Positions 8,063-17,514 of a stretch of DNA of 64,000 bases are shown here, piece after piece; the stretch's first letter is position 1, and the number at the start of each line of letters is the position of its first letter. Origin of the DNA: Acidisarcina polymorpha. GTDB taxonomy: Bacteria; Acidobacteriota; Terriglobia; Terriglobales; Acidobacteriaceae. Position numbers and translations under genes: made by a program. The notes below the pieces were generated by a model, which was given only the letters and a program-made list of their open reading frames with translations, ran no database searches and was not told the origin of the DNA. The stretch spans positions 930,001 through 994,000 of the forward strand of contig NZ_CP030840.1 of the NCBI RefSeq assembly GCF_003330725.1. The letters are read 5' to 3'.

Positions 8063-10092
8063 AGTTCCTCCCTCTGCGTGCCCATATACCCGCTGGCCAG
8101 TGCCATCTCGGCCAACGCCGCTGCCAATGCAAGCAGCATAACGTACCACCATAAGCTCACAGGACGATACTTTGCCTGGGTTGCGGGGAGCGATCCGGAC
8201 TCGACGCCGGGGCTCCCACTCCAAAGCTGTTGCACATCCTCGGGGATGGGGGAGAGATCGGATTCTTGCCGGTCGGGGTTCACACCGATGACCGCATCCC
8301 GCCCATTCGCAAAACGCATCTGGTAGAAACCTGCCCGGCGCAGCTGGAAGCTCTGCACAGTTCGCGCTTCGCTCAGCGAAAGCGGGCGGCGGCCATCTGG
8401 ATCGACCACTTCGACGCTGGCTACCTCGCCGACCGGCACTGCCGCTCCACGAAGCTGCACGAAAGAATCGACTTGCCTGGATCCGCTGAGGCGTTCGCTC
8501 CCGGAGAGGTAGTTGGCAAGGTGATCGACCAGGGTCACGAAGACTGGGTGGATTGGTAGGTCGTTCGTCAGATTTTCCAATCCCGAAGTCAGCAGAAGCA
8601 AGTGCCCTTCCCCGAGCTGCCTATCCAGCAGAAAAGGCGTGCCATCGCTCAGCCGGGCCGCCACCCGCGCTGCACCCTCGTTGACGGCTGAGGCATAAAA
8701 CACCTTGGTCTCTGCCCAGCCGCCATTGGCCCGGCCGGGAGCGACTTGCTCGAGGGCGGGATAAGTGAAATCGACGGAAGCAACGGTTGCGGCATTTCCG
8801 CCGGCATAATCATGAACGCCGTTGACGTTTCCACCCCATAGCGGAATTTGGCCATGCCGGGAGACACCGGTTCCGAGGGCGATGAGAGCGTTTCCGCCCT
8901 TGGACACGTATTGCTCCAAGGTGTGTTCAAAGATCGACGGCAGGGACGAGGTATCGGACAGCACGACAAAAGCAAACCTTGATGGATCGAGGTTGGTGGT
9001 CTGCTCCGCCGACACAGATTGCAGGATGTAGGAACCCTGGGCCGCCGCGCCGAGCGCTGCCCCGAAGTAGAGCGGAGAACGGGTGTCGCCGGACGCATGG
9101 ACGAACAGCACTCGCTCGGGATCGGATCGCCGCACCACGAAGACGCTGGAGTCGTCGGCCGGGAAGGCGTCCCCCGCTTCCACTCGCACTTCGCATCGAT
9201 TGAAGCCATACTCGGCGCTAAGCGGCGCGAAATCCACGCTTGCACGTCCGTTAGCGGGAACGTCTACCTTTTTCGTAGCGACGACTTTGCCATTGATTAC
9301 CAGCGAGATCGTCTTCGATGCCGCCGGAGCGCCAAAGCCGGCTACAACCGCGCGAACGCGGGAGCGCGTGGGATCTTTTGGATCGGCCAGCTCGGCGGGC
9401 GCCTCCACACTCTCGATTGTCCAGTTTGGCGGCGCGGCGCCCTTGGCTGCTGGATGAAGCAGCAGGGTTGCGCTTGGCGGCAGAACCATGTCGGCGAAGT
9501 TGGCCGGCATCGCGGTTCGCTGCATGTCGCTGAAAAGATGCAAATCGATCGGGCGGCGTTCTGTCTCGGCAAGAGCGCGGATGGCTTGGCCGAGTTCGCC
9601 GAAGTTTGCATGGCTATCGCCTGGCTGGATGCTCTCGAGGGCGGAGCGCAATTGCACGCTGTCAGTAATCGGCTGGGTCAACACTGCAAGCCCGTCCCCG
9701 AGCGCCATCACCTGTGCGCGTTGCGAGTGGGGTTTGGCAGCAAGAGTCGACAGCGCTTCTCGCTTCGCGTCTGCAAATCGCGTGCCCGCTCGCATGCTGA
9801 AGGAATTATCAAGCACGATCAGCAGCAGCCGTCCCGGGGCATCGGCAGCGGACCGCCTAACGAACGGATTCGCAAAGGCCAGGACGATGAGCAGGACCAC
9901 GGCGAAGCGCAGAGCAAACAACAGCAGGTGGCGCAGCTTCCGGTATCGCGTCGAACTCTGGGTGCCGCGCTCGAAGAACAAGAGCGAAGCGACGGGCCTC
10001 GGCACCGAGACGTGACGTCGGAGCAAATGCACAAAGACAGGCACACTCAACGCCGCCAGCCCTCCGAGAAACCATGGCGAGAGAAAGCCCAT
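8059..10092 (-). CDS. BatA/aerotolerance-type membrane protein with VWA domain
   Basis: 677 residues. The N-terminus (LSPWFLGGLAALSVPVFVHL) and a second hydrophobic segment at about 57-75 are the BatA double-TM module. Then the VWA metal site LDNSFSM (D95, S97, S99) is intact. A long middle region is probably periplasmic beta structure and a TM segment closes the C-terminus (WWYVMLLALAAALAEMAL). MoxR-associated VWA proteins act as partners of MoxR ATPases, possibly in metal-dependent assembly or envelope stress. Start and stop overlap both neighbours (TGATG with DUF58, ATGA with DUF4175), so translation is likely coupled. Confidence 0.85.
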   Translation of the reverse strand: MGFLSPWFLGGLAALSVPVFVHLLRRHVSVPRPVASLLFFERGTQSSTRYRKLRHLLLFALRFAVVLLIVLAFANPFVRRSAADAPGRLLLIVLDNSFSMRAGTRFADAKREALSTLAAKPHSQRAQVMALGDGLAVLTQPITDSVQLRSALESIQPGDSHANFGELGQAIRALAETERRPIDLHLFSDMQRTAMPANFADMVLPPSATLLLHPAAKGAAPPNWTIESVEAPAELADPKDPTRSRVRAVVAGFGAPAASKTISLVINGKVVATKKVDVPANGRASVDFAPLSAEYGFNRCEVRVEAGDAFPADDSSVFVVRRSDPERVLFVHASGDTRSPLYFGAALGAAAQGSYILQSVSAEQTTNLDPSRFAFVVLSDTSSLPSIFEHTLEQYVSKGGNALIALGTGVSRHGQIPLWGGNVNGVHDYAGGNAATVASVDFTYPALEQVAPGRANGGWAETKVFYASAVNEGAARVAARLSDGTPFLLDRQLGEGHLLLLTSGLENLTNDLPIHPVFVTLVDHLANYLSGSERLSGSRQVDSFVQLRGAAVPVGEVASVEVVDPDGRRPLSLSEARTVQSFQLRRAGFYQMRFANGRDAVIGVNPDRQESDLSPIPEDVQQLWSGSPGVESGSLPATQAKYRPVSLWWYVMLLALAAALAEMALASGYMGTQREEL

Positions 10093-10994
10093 CAGTTGCC
10101 TGCCTGGCGGAGCGAGAGGTACTCACGCAGCGCCGCATCCAGTGGTTGATCGGTGAGCAGCAACTGGTAATCCATACCCGCTGCCCGGGCCCTCGAGCGG
10201 AGCTGCTCGACATGCGCATCGGCTTTCTCGCGATAGGTCGTCTTCACGTATTCGGGAACGACCTCGATCTTCTGTTCGGTTTCGAGATCGACCAGGATCG
10301 CCGAACCGTTCAGCACCGGCCGCATCTCCTGAGGATCGAGGACATGAAAGAGCACGACTTCGTTGCCGCGGAACCGGAGCGGTTCGATGGCCTGCACAAT
10401 GGTCTCCGGATCCTGGTAGAAATCTGAAATGACGATGGCGATACCGCGACGGTGAAGCAGGTTCTGGAAGTGCTGCAGCGGCTTGGCGAAATCGGTTCGC
10501 GCATGCGGCTCGGCCTGCTCGAGCGCCGCGAAGAGCCGAGCGAGCTGGCCGAGCCGCGTCGATGGGCGCACGCACTCGCGCACCTCATCGTCGAAGACGA
10601 TCAGTCCCGCGGCGTCGCGCTGCTTTCGTATCGCGAGGTAAAAGAGCGAGGCCGCGATGAAGCGCGCATAGTCCATTTTCTTTGGTGGTCCTGCGTTCGC
10701 CGATCCGGATCTGTACTGCATGGAATTGCTCGCGTCGAGAAGCACCATCAGGTGGCTGTTGGTCTCACCGCGATAGCGCTTCAGATAGGCTCGCTCGGTC
10801 CTCGCAAACAGGTTCCAGTCCACGTGACGGAGGTCATCGCCTGGCGTATAGGCGCGGTACTCGGCAAACTCCTGGCTGAATCCGAAATCCGGGGAGCGGT
10901 GCAGGCCGGCGACGAAACCATCCACCACGGTCTTCGCCAGAAGGTCGAGCGACGAGATACCGGCCAGCACAGAGGGATCGAGAAAGCGCTGCAT
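10092..10994 (-). CDS. DUF58 domain protein
   Basis: 300 residues with the DUF58 signature EYRAYTPGDDLRHVDW near residues 45-60, followed by RTERAYLKRYRGE and a VWA-like core (MVLLDASNSM). DUF58 proteins are constant companions of MoxR ATPases and probably present substrate or connect the ATPase to membrane VWA proteins. No TM segments here, so it is cytoplasmic. Its ATG overlaps the MoxR stop codon by one base (TGATG), and its own stop overlaps the BatA start the same way. Confidence 0.9.
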   Translation of the reverse strand: MQRFLDPSVLAGISSLDLLAKTVVDGFVAGLHRSPDFGFSQEFAEYRAYTPGDDLRHVDWNLFARTERAYLKRYRGETNSHLMVLLDASNSMQYRSGSANAGPPKKMDYARFIAASLFYLAIRKQRDAAGLIVFDDEVRECVRPSTRLGQLARLFAALEQAEPHARTDFAKPLQHFQNLLHRRGIAIVISDFYQDPETIVQAIEPLRFRGNEVVLFHVLDPQEMRPVLNGSAILVDLETEQKIEVVPEYVKTTYREKADAHVEQLRSRARAAGMDYQLLLTDQPLDAALREYLSLRQAGN

Positions 10995-12022
10995 CAGCTC
11001 TCCTTCGGCCGCGGTATCTGGGCGACCAGCCGCCTGAGAATCTCGTCGGTGTCAATCCGTTCCGACTCGGCATGAAAGTTGAGCAAAATGCGATGGCGGA
11101 GCACCGGGGCGGCCACTGAGGTGAGGTCCTCGTAGGTCACGTGGTAGCGTCGACGGGAGAGCGCTCGTGCTTTCGCAGCGAGCACGATGAACTGGGCGGC
11201 ACGCACGCTGGCTCCGTAATTCACATACTTTTTGACAAAGTCCGGCGCATTGTCATTCTTATGCCGGGTGGCCCGTACCAGGTTCACCACATAGCGGGCC
11301 AGCGTCTCCGCGATCGGCACCATGCGGACGAGTTGCTGGAAGTCGAGCAGTTCCTCGGCCGAAGTCACGGTGTCGACCTTCGCTACGCGGGTTGCGGTCG
11401 TCTGCTCAATCACTTTCAGTTCGTCGTCGGCACTAAGATAGTCCAGGATCGCGTTAAACAAAAAGCGATCGAGCTGCGCCTCGGGCAGTGGGTACGTGCC
11501 TTCGAGTTCGATCGGATTCTGGGTCGCCAATACGAAGAACGGCGCGGGCAGCTGATAGATGTGTCCGCGCACCGTGCAGGAACGTTCCTGCATTGCTTCG
11601 AGCAGGGCCGACTGGGTCTTCGGCGGCGTACGGTTGATCTCATCGGCGAGCAGGATATTGCCGAAGATCGGCCCTTCGACAAAGGTCCACTTGCGATGGC
11701 CGGTGGTCAGGTCTTCCTCGATGATGTCGGTGCCGGTGATGTCAGAAGGCATGAGGTCGGGGGTGAACTGGATACGGCGAAACTGCAGGCCGAGGGTTTC
11801 GGCGATGGTTCGCACCATCAGCGTCTTGGCGGTGCCGGGCATGCCGGTCAGCAGGCAGTGTCCGCCGGCGAAGAGCGCGATCAATATCTGGTCGAGCACC
11901 TCATCCTGGCCGACAATGACCTCGCGCACCTGCTTAACGATGTTCTCGCGCACCGAATGGAAGCGCTCGATTCGCTGCTGAAGAAGCGTTGCATCGTGAT
12001 CCAATCCGGTCGTGGTGGCCAT
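10994..12022 (-). CDS. MoxR-family AAA+ ATPase
   Basis: The ATG at 12022 is chosen over an upstream GTG because an AAGGGA lies about nine bases before it. 342 residues with Walker A GMPGTAKT, Walker B LLADEINR followed by PPKTQSALLEAMQE, sensor 1 ATQNPIE, and a C-terminal lid with SVRAAQFIVLAAKARAL. MoxR ATPases are chaperone-like AAA+ proteins that work with VWA partners; both partner types are encoded directly downstream. It lies 24 bp after the TPR-peptidase gene. Confidence 0.95.
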   Translation of the reverse strand: MATTTGLDHDATLLQQRIERFHSVRENIVKQVREVIVGQDEVLDQILIALFAGGHCLLTGMPGTAKTLMVRTIAETLGLQFRRIQFTPDLMPSDITGTDIIEEDLTTGHRKWTFVEGPIFGNILLADEINRTPPKTQSALLEAMQERSCTVRGHIYQLPAPFFVLATQNPIELEGTYPLPEAQLDRFLFNAILDYLSADDELKVIEQTTATRVAKVDTVTSAEELLDFQQLVRMVPIAETLARYVVNLVRATRHKNDNAPDFVKKYVNYGASVRAAQFIVLAAKARALSRRRYHVTYEDLTSVAAPVLRHRILLNFHAESERIDTDEILRRLVAQIPRPKES

Positions 12023-12046
12023 TGATCCGTTTCCCTTTCGCACCCT

Positions 12047-14251
12047 TCAGTTGGTTTTTTCAGGAGACTGCTTCAACTCGAGCAGCAGCTTTTGCGCAGG
12101 CCGGTAGCCGGGCGCAATCTCAAGCGCTGCTAATACGCTTTCCTCGGCTTTGTCTTTCTTCCCTGCCGCGAGATACGCCTGCGCAAGGTTGAATTGAGCG
12201 CCGACCTTGTCGATCGGGTTGGATGCGACAACGGCGTCATACTCGCGGATGGCGCCGTCGTATTGCTTCTGCGCATAGAGCAGGTCGCCGAGGTGACGAT
12301 GCAGTTCTTCATCCTTGACGGGATAGATATAGTTCACCCGTTCCAGCGTCGCCGCGGCTTCAGCCGGTTTTCCTGCTGCCTCTTCGAGCGCGGCAAGCTG
12401 CTTGAGTATTTCGGGCGATTGGCCGCCCGCGTGTTCATAGGCGGTCATGATTCCGATCTGAGCCTTGGCATCTCCCTTGGCTTTATCTGCGATCGCCATC
12501 AACTCGTAGACATTCGCATCCCCGATATACTCTGGATACATGGCGAGTACGGCCGGTCCCTGTGCCAGGACGGCATCGTACTGTTTCTGCTGAGCCGTCG
12601 CCACGAGCGCCTTCAGCTTGTCTCGCCACTCATTGAAGCGCGCTGCCTCCGCGCCATATTTCTTGTCGATCCAGGCGAGATATTGCTTGTCGAACTCCTC
12701 CGCCGCCAAACCGAGGTTGGCCTGCACGACCTGCGGAGTGGTTTGCAGTTGCGCGTAGGAGTGGACCATATCGAGCAGCTTGCCCTCACTCCATTTTTCC
12801 TGGATGAAGTCGCAAATACTGCCCGCCTGGAAGTAGGAGACGATCACCTGAGACGGGTACTCGGGATAGACGAAGCCGCGGTCAAGCCTGGCAACCGGCA
12901 GCAGCTTCTTTTCGCGAATCGCAGACAACACATCGGGTGTAGCGCGATTGGTCCACTCGGGCGAACGCTGGCCCTCCTCGTGCACTGCCAGTCCTTCGGT
13001 GAACCAGCGCGGCACACGATGGTTGGTGGCGGTGAGGATGAAGACGTGGCTCATCTCGTGCCATAGCGTAGCGCCCCAGTTGATATCTCCGGGCTTGCGC
13101 GCTGAAGGACTGTCCATTGCCACAACCTCGCCGAACGTCACGCCCAGCGCGCCTAAGCCTGGCATGCCCATGGTGCGCACGGCGAAGTCTTCGTGATTGG
13201 GATACACCTCCAACTGCACTGGCGCCGGGAGCTTCATCTGGTACTTCTTCTGGTAGGTGGCAAGAATGGCGTGCAACTCCTGCTGCATATATGGCTGCAG
13301 CAGATCGGCTTCGGTCTTGTTGAGCTTGAGGATGGTGGTGTCATCGCGAAATGTCTCGAAGTTCTTATAGCTATCGAGCAGGCGCAGGCTGTTCACGGTA
13401 GCTGCATCGCGGTAGCCATTGTCGTAGCTCAATTCCAGCTCCTTCACCGGCTCTGCCTCCTGGCCTTCCCGCATCAACGCGATGCCCAGCGCGGAGTGGG
13501 CCGCCCATAAACGCGGATTCGCATCGACCGCTTTGCGGTAATAGAGGACTCCATCCTCAAAGCGGTAATGGAGTTGGAGCTGATGCGCGACGAGTGCATA
13601 ACCCTCGCCATAGCGGGGATTGATGGCTGAAATCTTTGCCAGCCAGGGATCGGGGGGGCGGTCTGCGATCAATTCGATTGCCGCGTGAATGGCCATTGCG
13701 TCCAGTGCGTCGGTTTCGATGACGATGGCCTTGTCCGCCTCGGCAACGGCCAGGTCACGATCATCATTGGAGAGGGCCAGATTGGCCATCAGCTCATGTG
13801 CTTCGGCGAGTTTTGGGTCAAGCTCGATCGCCTTCGCCGCATATGCAGCGGCTTTACCGTCGAAGCCGTCGGCAGAGACAGTAGCCAGCCCGACGTATGC
13901 CTCGGCGTTGGAAGGCTCGGTGTTGAGGGCTTCGTGGAAGAGATCGACTGCTTCGGTGCTGTTGAATCGCTCGTGCAGCAACATGCCCCAGCGAACCTTG
14001 TAGAGGCTCTGGCTGTCGGCCGATTGGGTTGCCAAGCGAAATTGCTGGTTGGCCTGCTCCCATTCTTCGAGACCCCAGAATCCTTCGGCGCGGGTGTATG
14101 GATCGCCACTTTTTGTGAGCTTGTTGAAGCACGCTTGCGCCTCGGTGGGATGTCCATGCTTGCGCAGCCCCCAGCAGTCTGACGGCGCAAGCGCGTGGGC
14201 CAACCCCGCGCAGGGGTATACGAGTATTGGGAGTAAAAGCAGGAGCCTCAT
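12047..14251 (-). CDS. TPR protein with gluzincin (peptidase MA-like) domain, secreted
   Basis: 734 residues. A signal peptide (residues 1-20) is followed by TPR-like helical repeats to about residue 300, then a zinc peptidase domain with H398-E-M-S-H402 and the third ligand E419 in WFTEGLAVHEE, the gluzincin arrangement of peptidase MA proteins. More TPR-like repeats close the C-terminus (from about residue 590). The active site looks complete. Its ATG overlaps the stop of the C13-like gene (ATGA), so the two are probably translated together. The likely role is a periplasmic peptidase built on a protein-binding scaffold; substrate unknown. Confidence 0.85.
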   Translation of the reverse strand: MRLLLLLPILVYPCAGLAHALAPSDCWGLRKHGHPTEAQACFNKLTKSGDPYTRAEGFWGLEEWEQANQQFRLATQSADSQSLYKVRWGMLLHERFNSTEAVDLFHEALNTEPSNAEAYVGLATVSADGFDGKAAAYAAKAIELDPKLAEAHELMANLALSNDDRDLAVAEADKAIVIETDALDAMAIHAAIELIADRPPDPWLAKISAINPRYGEGYALVAHQLQLHYRFEDGVLYYRKAVDANPRLWAAHSALGIALMREGQEAEPVKELELSYDNGYRDAATVNSLRLLDSYKNFETFRDDTTILKLNKTEADLLQPYMQQELHAILATYQKKYQMKLPAPVQLEVYPNHEDFAVRTMGMPGLGALGVTFGEVVAMDSPSARKPGDINWGATLWHEMSHVFILTATNHRVPRWFTEGLAVHEEGQRSPEWTNRATPDVLSAIREKKLLPVARLDRGFVYPEYPSQVIVSYFQAGSICDFIQEKWSEGKLLDMVHSYAQLQTTPQVVQANLGLAAEEFDKQYLAWIDKKYGAEAARFNEWRDKLKALVATAQQKQYDAVLAQGPAVLAMYPEYIGDANVYELMAIADKAKGDAKAQIGIMTAYEHAGGQSPEILKQLAALEEAAGKPAEAAATLERVNYIYPVKDEELHRHLGDLLYAQKQYDGAIREYDAVVASNPIDKVGAQFNLAQAYLAAGKKDKAEESVLAALEIAPGYRPAQKLLLELKQSPEKTN

Positions 14252-15204
14252 TGATCCAGTTCTCCCTGGACCTTCGCCAACTGCAACAACGCATCGGTCA
14301 ACTGCTTTTTGTAATCCGCCGGATCCATGGCTGCCTTCTGGTATTTCAGTTCATCGATCTGCTGCTCTAGACTCTCCTTTTTCGTCAGCAGCGCGCGCTT
14401 GGCGGGATCGTTGGTAGAGGCCTGCGCGGGGTCGAGCTGGAGGAGGGTAAAACTGGTCATGAGCAACCCTTGTCCATTGCCAGCTTCGCGCACCGGCTCA
14501 CCCTTTCCTACATCATCAAAGACGGCGTGCTCGGTGGCCAGCCGCTTCTGCGAGTCGTAAAACGCCGCGGTCTTTTTCGTGGCGTAGGTGAAAGCCTCCA
14601 TGGCGCTGATGGAGCCGCTCTTGTCGGTGTCGGCCGAAGGATCTTGCAATGCCTCTGCCCAGTAGCGGGCGAAGACAGTTGCGTTCTTTTCCGTACCGGA
14701 TTTGGTCGCCGCGATCACCGCCCGGCCGGGCCGCTCGAGCGCCTGCACCGCTCCTCCACTGGCGCTGGTGGTGTCGACGACAAGCTGGCGGCGGGCGGCA
14801 ATGCGATCGCACATCGCAGCGAGGTCTGCGCCGGTCATATCCGGGCCCACCAGGTTGAACTTATATTGAGTGCCATCGAAGGAGCCATGGCCGATGAGGA
14901 CCAGTACGAAATCATCCTCGGGGTTTGCTTGGTTGGCTACGGTCGCGAGGGTCTGCTTCAATTGCAAAGCTGTTGCCCGGCTGCCGCTCAGGGTATCGAC
15001 CTGGGCGGCATTGCCTCCGGTCCGGAAGGTCTTATCCAACTCCTGTGCTGCCGCAGTGAAGCGCTGTTCGTAATCCGGCTCACCGCCAAGCCCAGCGACG
15101 ATGACGTAGTAGGTGGCGGCGCGAGCCTGCGATGCCGCCATACACATCATTGCCAACAACAGTCCGCGGATCACACCACACCCCACTTGCGGCGTAAAAG
15201 CCAC
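14248..15204 (-). CDS. Secreted C13/caspase-like fold protein with Ser in the nucleophile position and an EF-hand loop
   Basis: 318 residues; signal peptide to about residue 29. The strand FVLVLIGHGS (H106) and the later strand LVVDTTSASGG match the two catalytic strands of clan CD peptidases (legumain, caspase). Where the C13 motif has C-x-S-G this protein has S147-A-S-G, so the nucleophilic Cys is replaced by Ser. Residues 192-203 (DTDKSGSISAME) form a canonical 12-residue calcium-binding EF-hand loop. The C-terminus is coiled-coil-like (KKESLEQQIDELKYQKA). The start overlaps the VWA gene by 34 bp. It may be an inactive scaffold or a Ser variant; fold assignment is by motif only. Confidence 0.6.
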   Translation of the reverse strand: MAFTPQVGCGVIRGLLLAMMCMAASQARAATYYVIVAGLGGEPDYEQRFTAAAQELDKTFRTGGNAAQVDTLSGSRATALQLKQTLATVANQANPEDDFVLVLIGHGSFDGTQYKFNLVGPDMTGADLAAMCDRIAARRQLVVDTTSASGGAVQALERPGRAVIAATKSGTEKNATVFARYWAEALQDPSADTDKSGSISAMEAFTYATKKTAAFYDSQKRLATEHAVFDDVGKGEPVREAGNGQGLLMTSFTLLQLDPAQASTNDPAKRALLTKKESLEQQIDELKYQKAAMDPADYKKQLTDALLQLAKVQGELDQ

Positions 15205-17462
15205 TCAGCTATCGGCAGACCGATCAGCAGAAGAAAGACAATCGGCATGTTCCACAGCTCCTTGGTGCTGCGGACGGAGATGCCTGCCGGCGAATAGGAG
15301 ATGTTGCGGGGCAGGTCCTTCAAGTCGGACGGTTTCCAGTATCGTCCTCCAGTCTGAGAGGAGAGCTCTTCGAGTAGCTGACGATTTTGCTGGGTGTGAA
15401 AATTCTCTGCGATGCCGTCTTCGCGCTGGAAGGTCAACACGTCGCGGCCAAGCTCCTGGGGCTGGCTGGCGGCGGAATGGGCGGTGACTTCGGCGAGATA
15501 AGCCCCCGGCTTCTCCGCGCTCCAATCCGCCTGGTATGAACCTGGCGTCTCCTGCGAGGGAGCCAGATCGATCATCGCGTTGATGCCTTCGGGGCCGAGA
15601 AGATGGGCGGTCACGGGCGCATTGACGGCTGGCTGAAAATCGCGGGTGCGCACCTGAGCGGTCAGATGGAGCTGGCCCTCATCCATGAGGCTGCGGTCTG
15701 GCATGGACGCGGTTACCGGCCCTGGCGAGTCGGCGACCAGCCAGCGCAGAAGCTGCTGCCAGAAGAGATCGTGCGATGGATCACCCAGGGCCTCGCTCAT
15801 CTGCCAGCGCCAGGTGCCACCGGTCGCCAACACGGCGGTGCGGCCGTGGCCATAGTTCTGCGTGACCAAGAGTGGGAGTTTATGACGGGAGACGTTCATC
15901 TCCGCGAGCACGGTAGCGCCCGGCTTGGGAGAGCCAGCATCCTCATAATCGGCGAGGTAGGTGAGCTTCTTCCAGCGATCGGCGTTCTTTACGGGATCAT
16001 CCAACAGACGCGTGACGGGCGAGTCGACGCCCGCCGAGGTCAACTCCACGGTAGCTGGATTGCGATGGAAATTGCTGCGTCCCGAGGGCAAGAAGGTAGG
16101 CAGCAGCTCGTTGAGGCTTGATGCCCCCCAGCCACCATCACTCAGGGAGGATCGGCCGCCCAGAAAGAGCACTCCGCCGCCGCGGCGATCGACATATTCG
16201 CGCAGCAGCTCCTGTTGCAGCGGGGTGAAATAGTCTGCATCAACCGAGCCGATGATGATGCCGGCATAACTGAACAAATCCTCAGGGTGAACCGGAAAGC
16301 CATCCGCCAGTTCGCTTGGATCGCTGATGCCTTGCCGGTAGATCTTGTTTTCGCTGGTGCGCAGCATGGAGACGATCTGCACGGTCGGGTCATCGTCTTC
16401 GGCGCGGCGAATAAACTTGAACTCCCAGCGCGGCTCGCCCTCAACATAGAGGATGCGCCGCTTCTGATCGCTTACCAGAATGGGCCGCCAGATCGTGTTG
16501 TTGCCGAGGTTCTGCTCGCCCGGGAGAGGCTCAATGGCGAAGCTTAAATTCTTCGCCCCTGCAGCTCCGGCGGAGAAGAACAGTGGCTCTGCCTGGACCT
16601 CACCGTCGCGAGCGAGATTCACAGGGTGGGCTGCGAGAGTCTTGTCTCCTTCACGAACCACCAGCGTCGCTTTCTGTCCCTCATAGCCGTTCTGGGTGAA
16701 GCTCACGGTGCAGGCCGTGCGCGCATTCGATACTGCGCCCGCCGCCACATTCACATCTTCGATTTCGACGTCATGCGCGTACTTCTCCTTGCCAAAGCCG
16801 ATCGTATGCACCGGCAGACGGCGATTTCGCAGCGCCTGGATGGTGTCGCGACTGATGCTCGAACTGCCCATACCGGTGGTGTTTTCACTGCCATCCGAGA
16901 GCAGCACGACGGCCCCGACAGGCAAGTCCGATGTTTCGGCGACGAGTTGCTTCAGGCCGTCCCCAAGGTGCGTAGCGGTTGCAGTAGGCGCAATTTGGGA
17001 TGTTCCATCGACACGCTTTAACTCGCTGTCCAAGCGATAGATGCGTGTCTGGAAGCGTTGCTTGAGGCCGGCGAGCACACCGTTCTCAAGCGCCGCTATC
17101 GCCGCCGCCTCGCGCGTCCTGCCGTCATTGTCTGCAATATTCATACTGCGCGAGTCGTCAACAACTACCGCGATGATGTTCTGCTGCGAACTTAACTCGT
17201 CGACCAGCATTGCGGGCTGCCAGAGCAACAGGAGCAGCAACGTTATCACCGCCGACTGCATCGCCCAAAGTGCCCAGGTGCGCCGGCCGCGCAGCTTGGG
17301 CGCGGCAGCACGCAACCTTGAGCCGATCAAGAGCGCGAGACCTCCGGCGGCCACTACGATCAACACCGGCAACAACCATCCAGGCCACGCGCTGAGTAGA
17401 ACCAGCCGACCTTTGGTAAAGACCGGAACTGGATACTTGAACAATAATTGGAAGATACTCAC
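15171..17462 (-). CDS. Membrane protein with VWA and class I glutamine amidotransferase-like domains
   Basis: 763 residues. Two TM segments near the N-terminus (about 28-48 and 68-82), a VWA domain with the metal site VDDSRSM (D102, S104, S106), then a Rossmann-like region (YAGIIIGSVDADYFT, REYVDRRGGGVLFLGG) resembling the glutamine amidotransferase fold without an obvious catalytic Cys. A beta-sandwich-like region precedes the final TM segment (PIVFLLLIGLPIAEWLL). This architecture is common beside MoxR/BatA genes. It starts 52 bp after the DUF4159 gene and overlaps the C13-like gene. Confidence 0.8.
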   Translation of the reverse strand: MSIFQLLFKYPVPVFTKGRLVLLSAWPGWLLPVLIVVAAGGLALLIGSRLRAAAPKLRGRRTWALWAMQSAVITLLLLLLWQPAMLVDELSSQQNIIAVVVDDSRSMNIADNDGRTREAAAIAALENGVLAGLKQRFQTRIYRLDSELKRVDGTSQIAPTATATHLGDGLKQLVAETSDLPVGAVVLLSDGSENTTGMGSSSISRDTIQALRNRRLPVHTIGFGKEKYAHDVEIEDVNVAAGAVSNARTACTVSFTQNGYEGQKATLVVREGDKTLAAHPVNLARDGEVQAEPLFFSAGAAGAKNLSFAIEPLPGEQNLGNNTIWRPILVSDQKRRILYVEGEPRWEFKFIRRAEDDDPTVQIVSMLRTSENKIYRQGISDPSELADGFPVHPEDLFSYAGIIIGSVDADYFTPLQQELLREYVDRRGGGVLFLGGRSSLSDGGWGASSLNELLPTFLPSGRSNFHRNPATVELTSAGVDSPVTRLLDDPVKNADRWKKLTYLADYEDAGSPKPGATVLAEMNVSRHKLPLLVTQNYGHGRTAVLATGGTWRWQMSEALGDPSHDLFWQQLLRWLVADSPGPVTASMPDRSLMDEGQLHLTAQVRTRDFQPAVNAPVTAHLLGPEGINAMIDLAPSQETPGSYQADWSAEKPGAYLAEVTAHSAASQPQELGRDVLTFQREDGIAENFHTQQNRQLLEELSSQTGGRYWKPSDLKDLPRNISYSPAGISVRSTKELWNMPIVFLLLIGLPIAEWLLRRKWGVV

Positions 17463-17514
17463 GCGATCCTGAATGAACTCCTATGTACAGGCCCTTCGAG
17501 CCGGCCTCAGCTAG

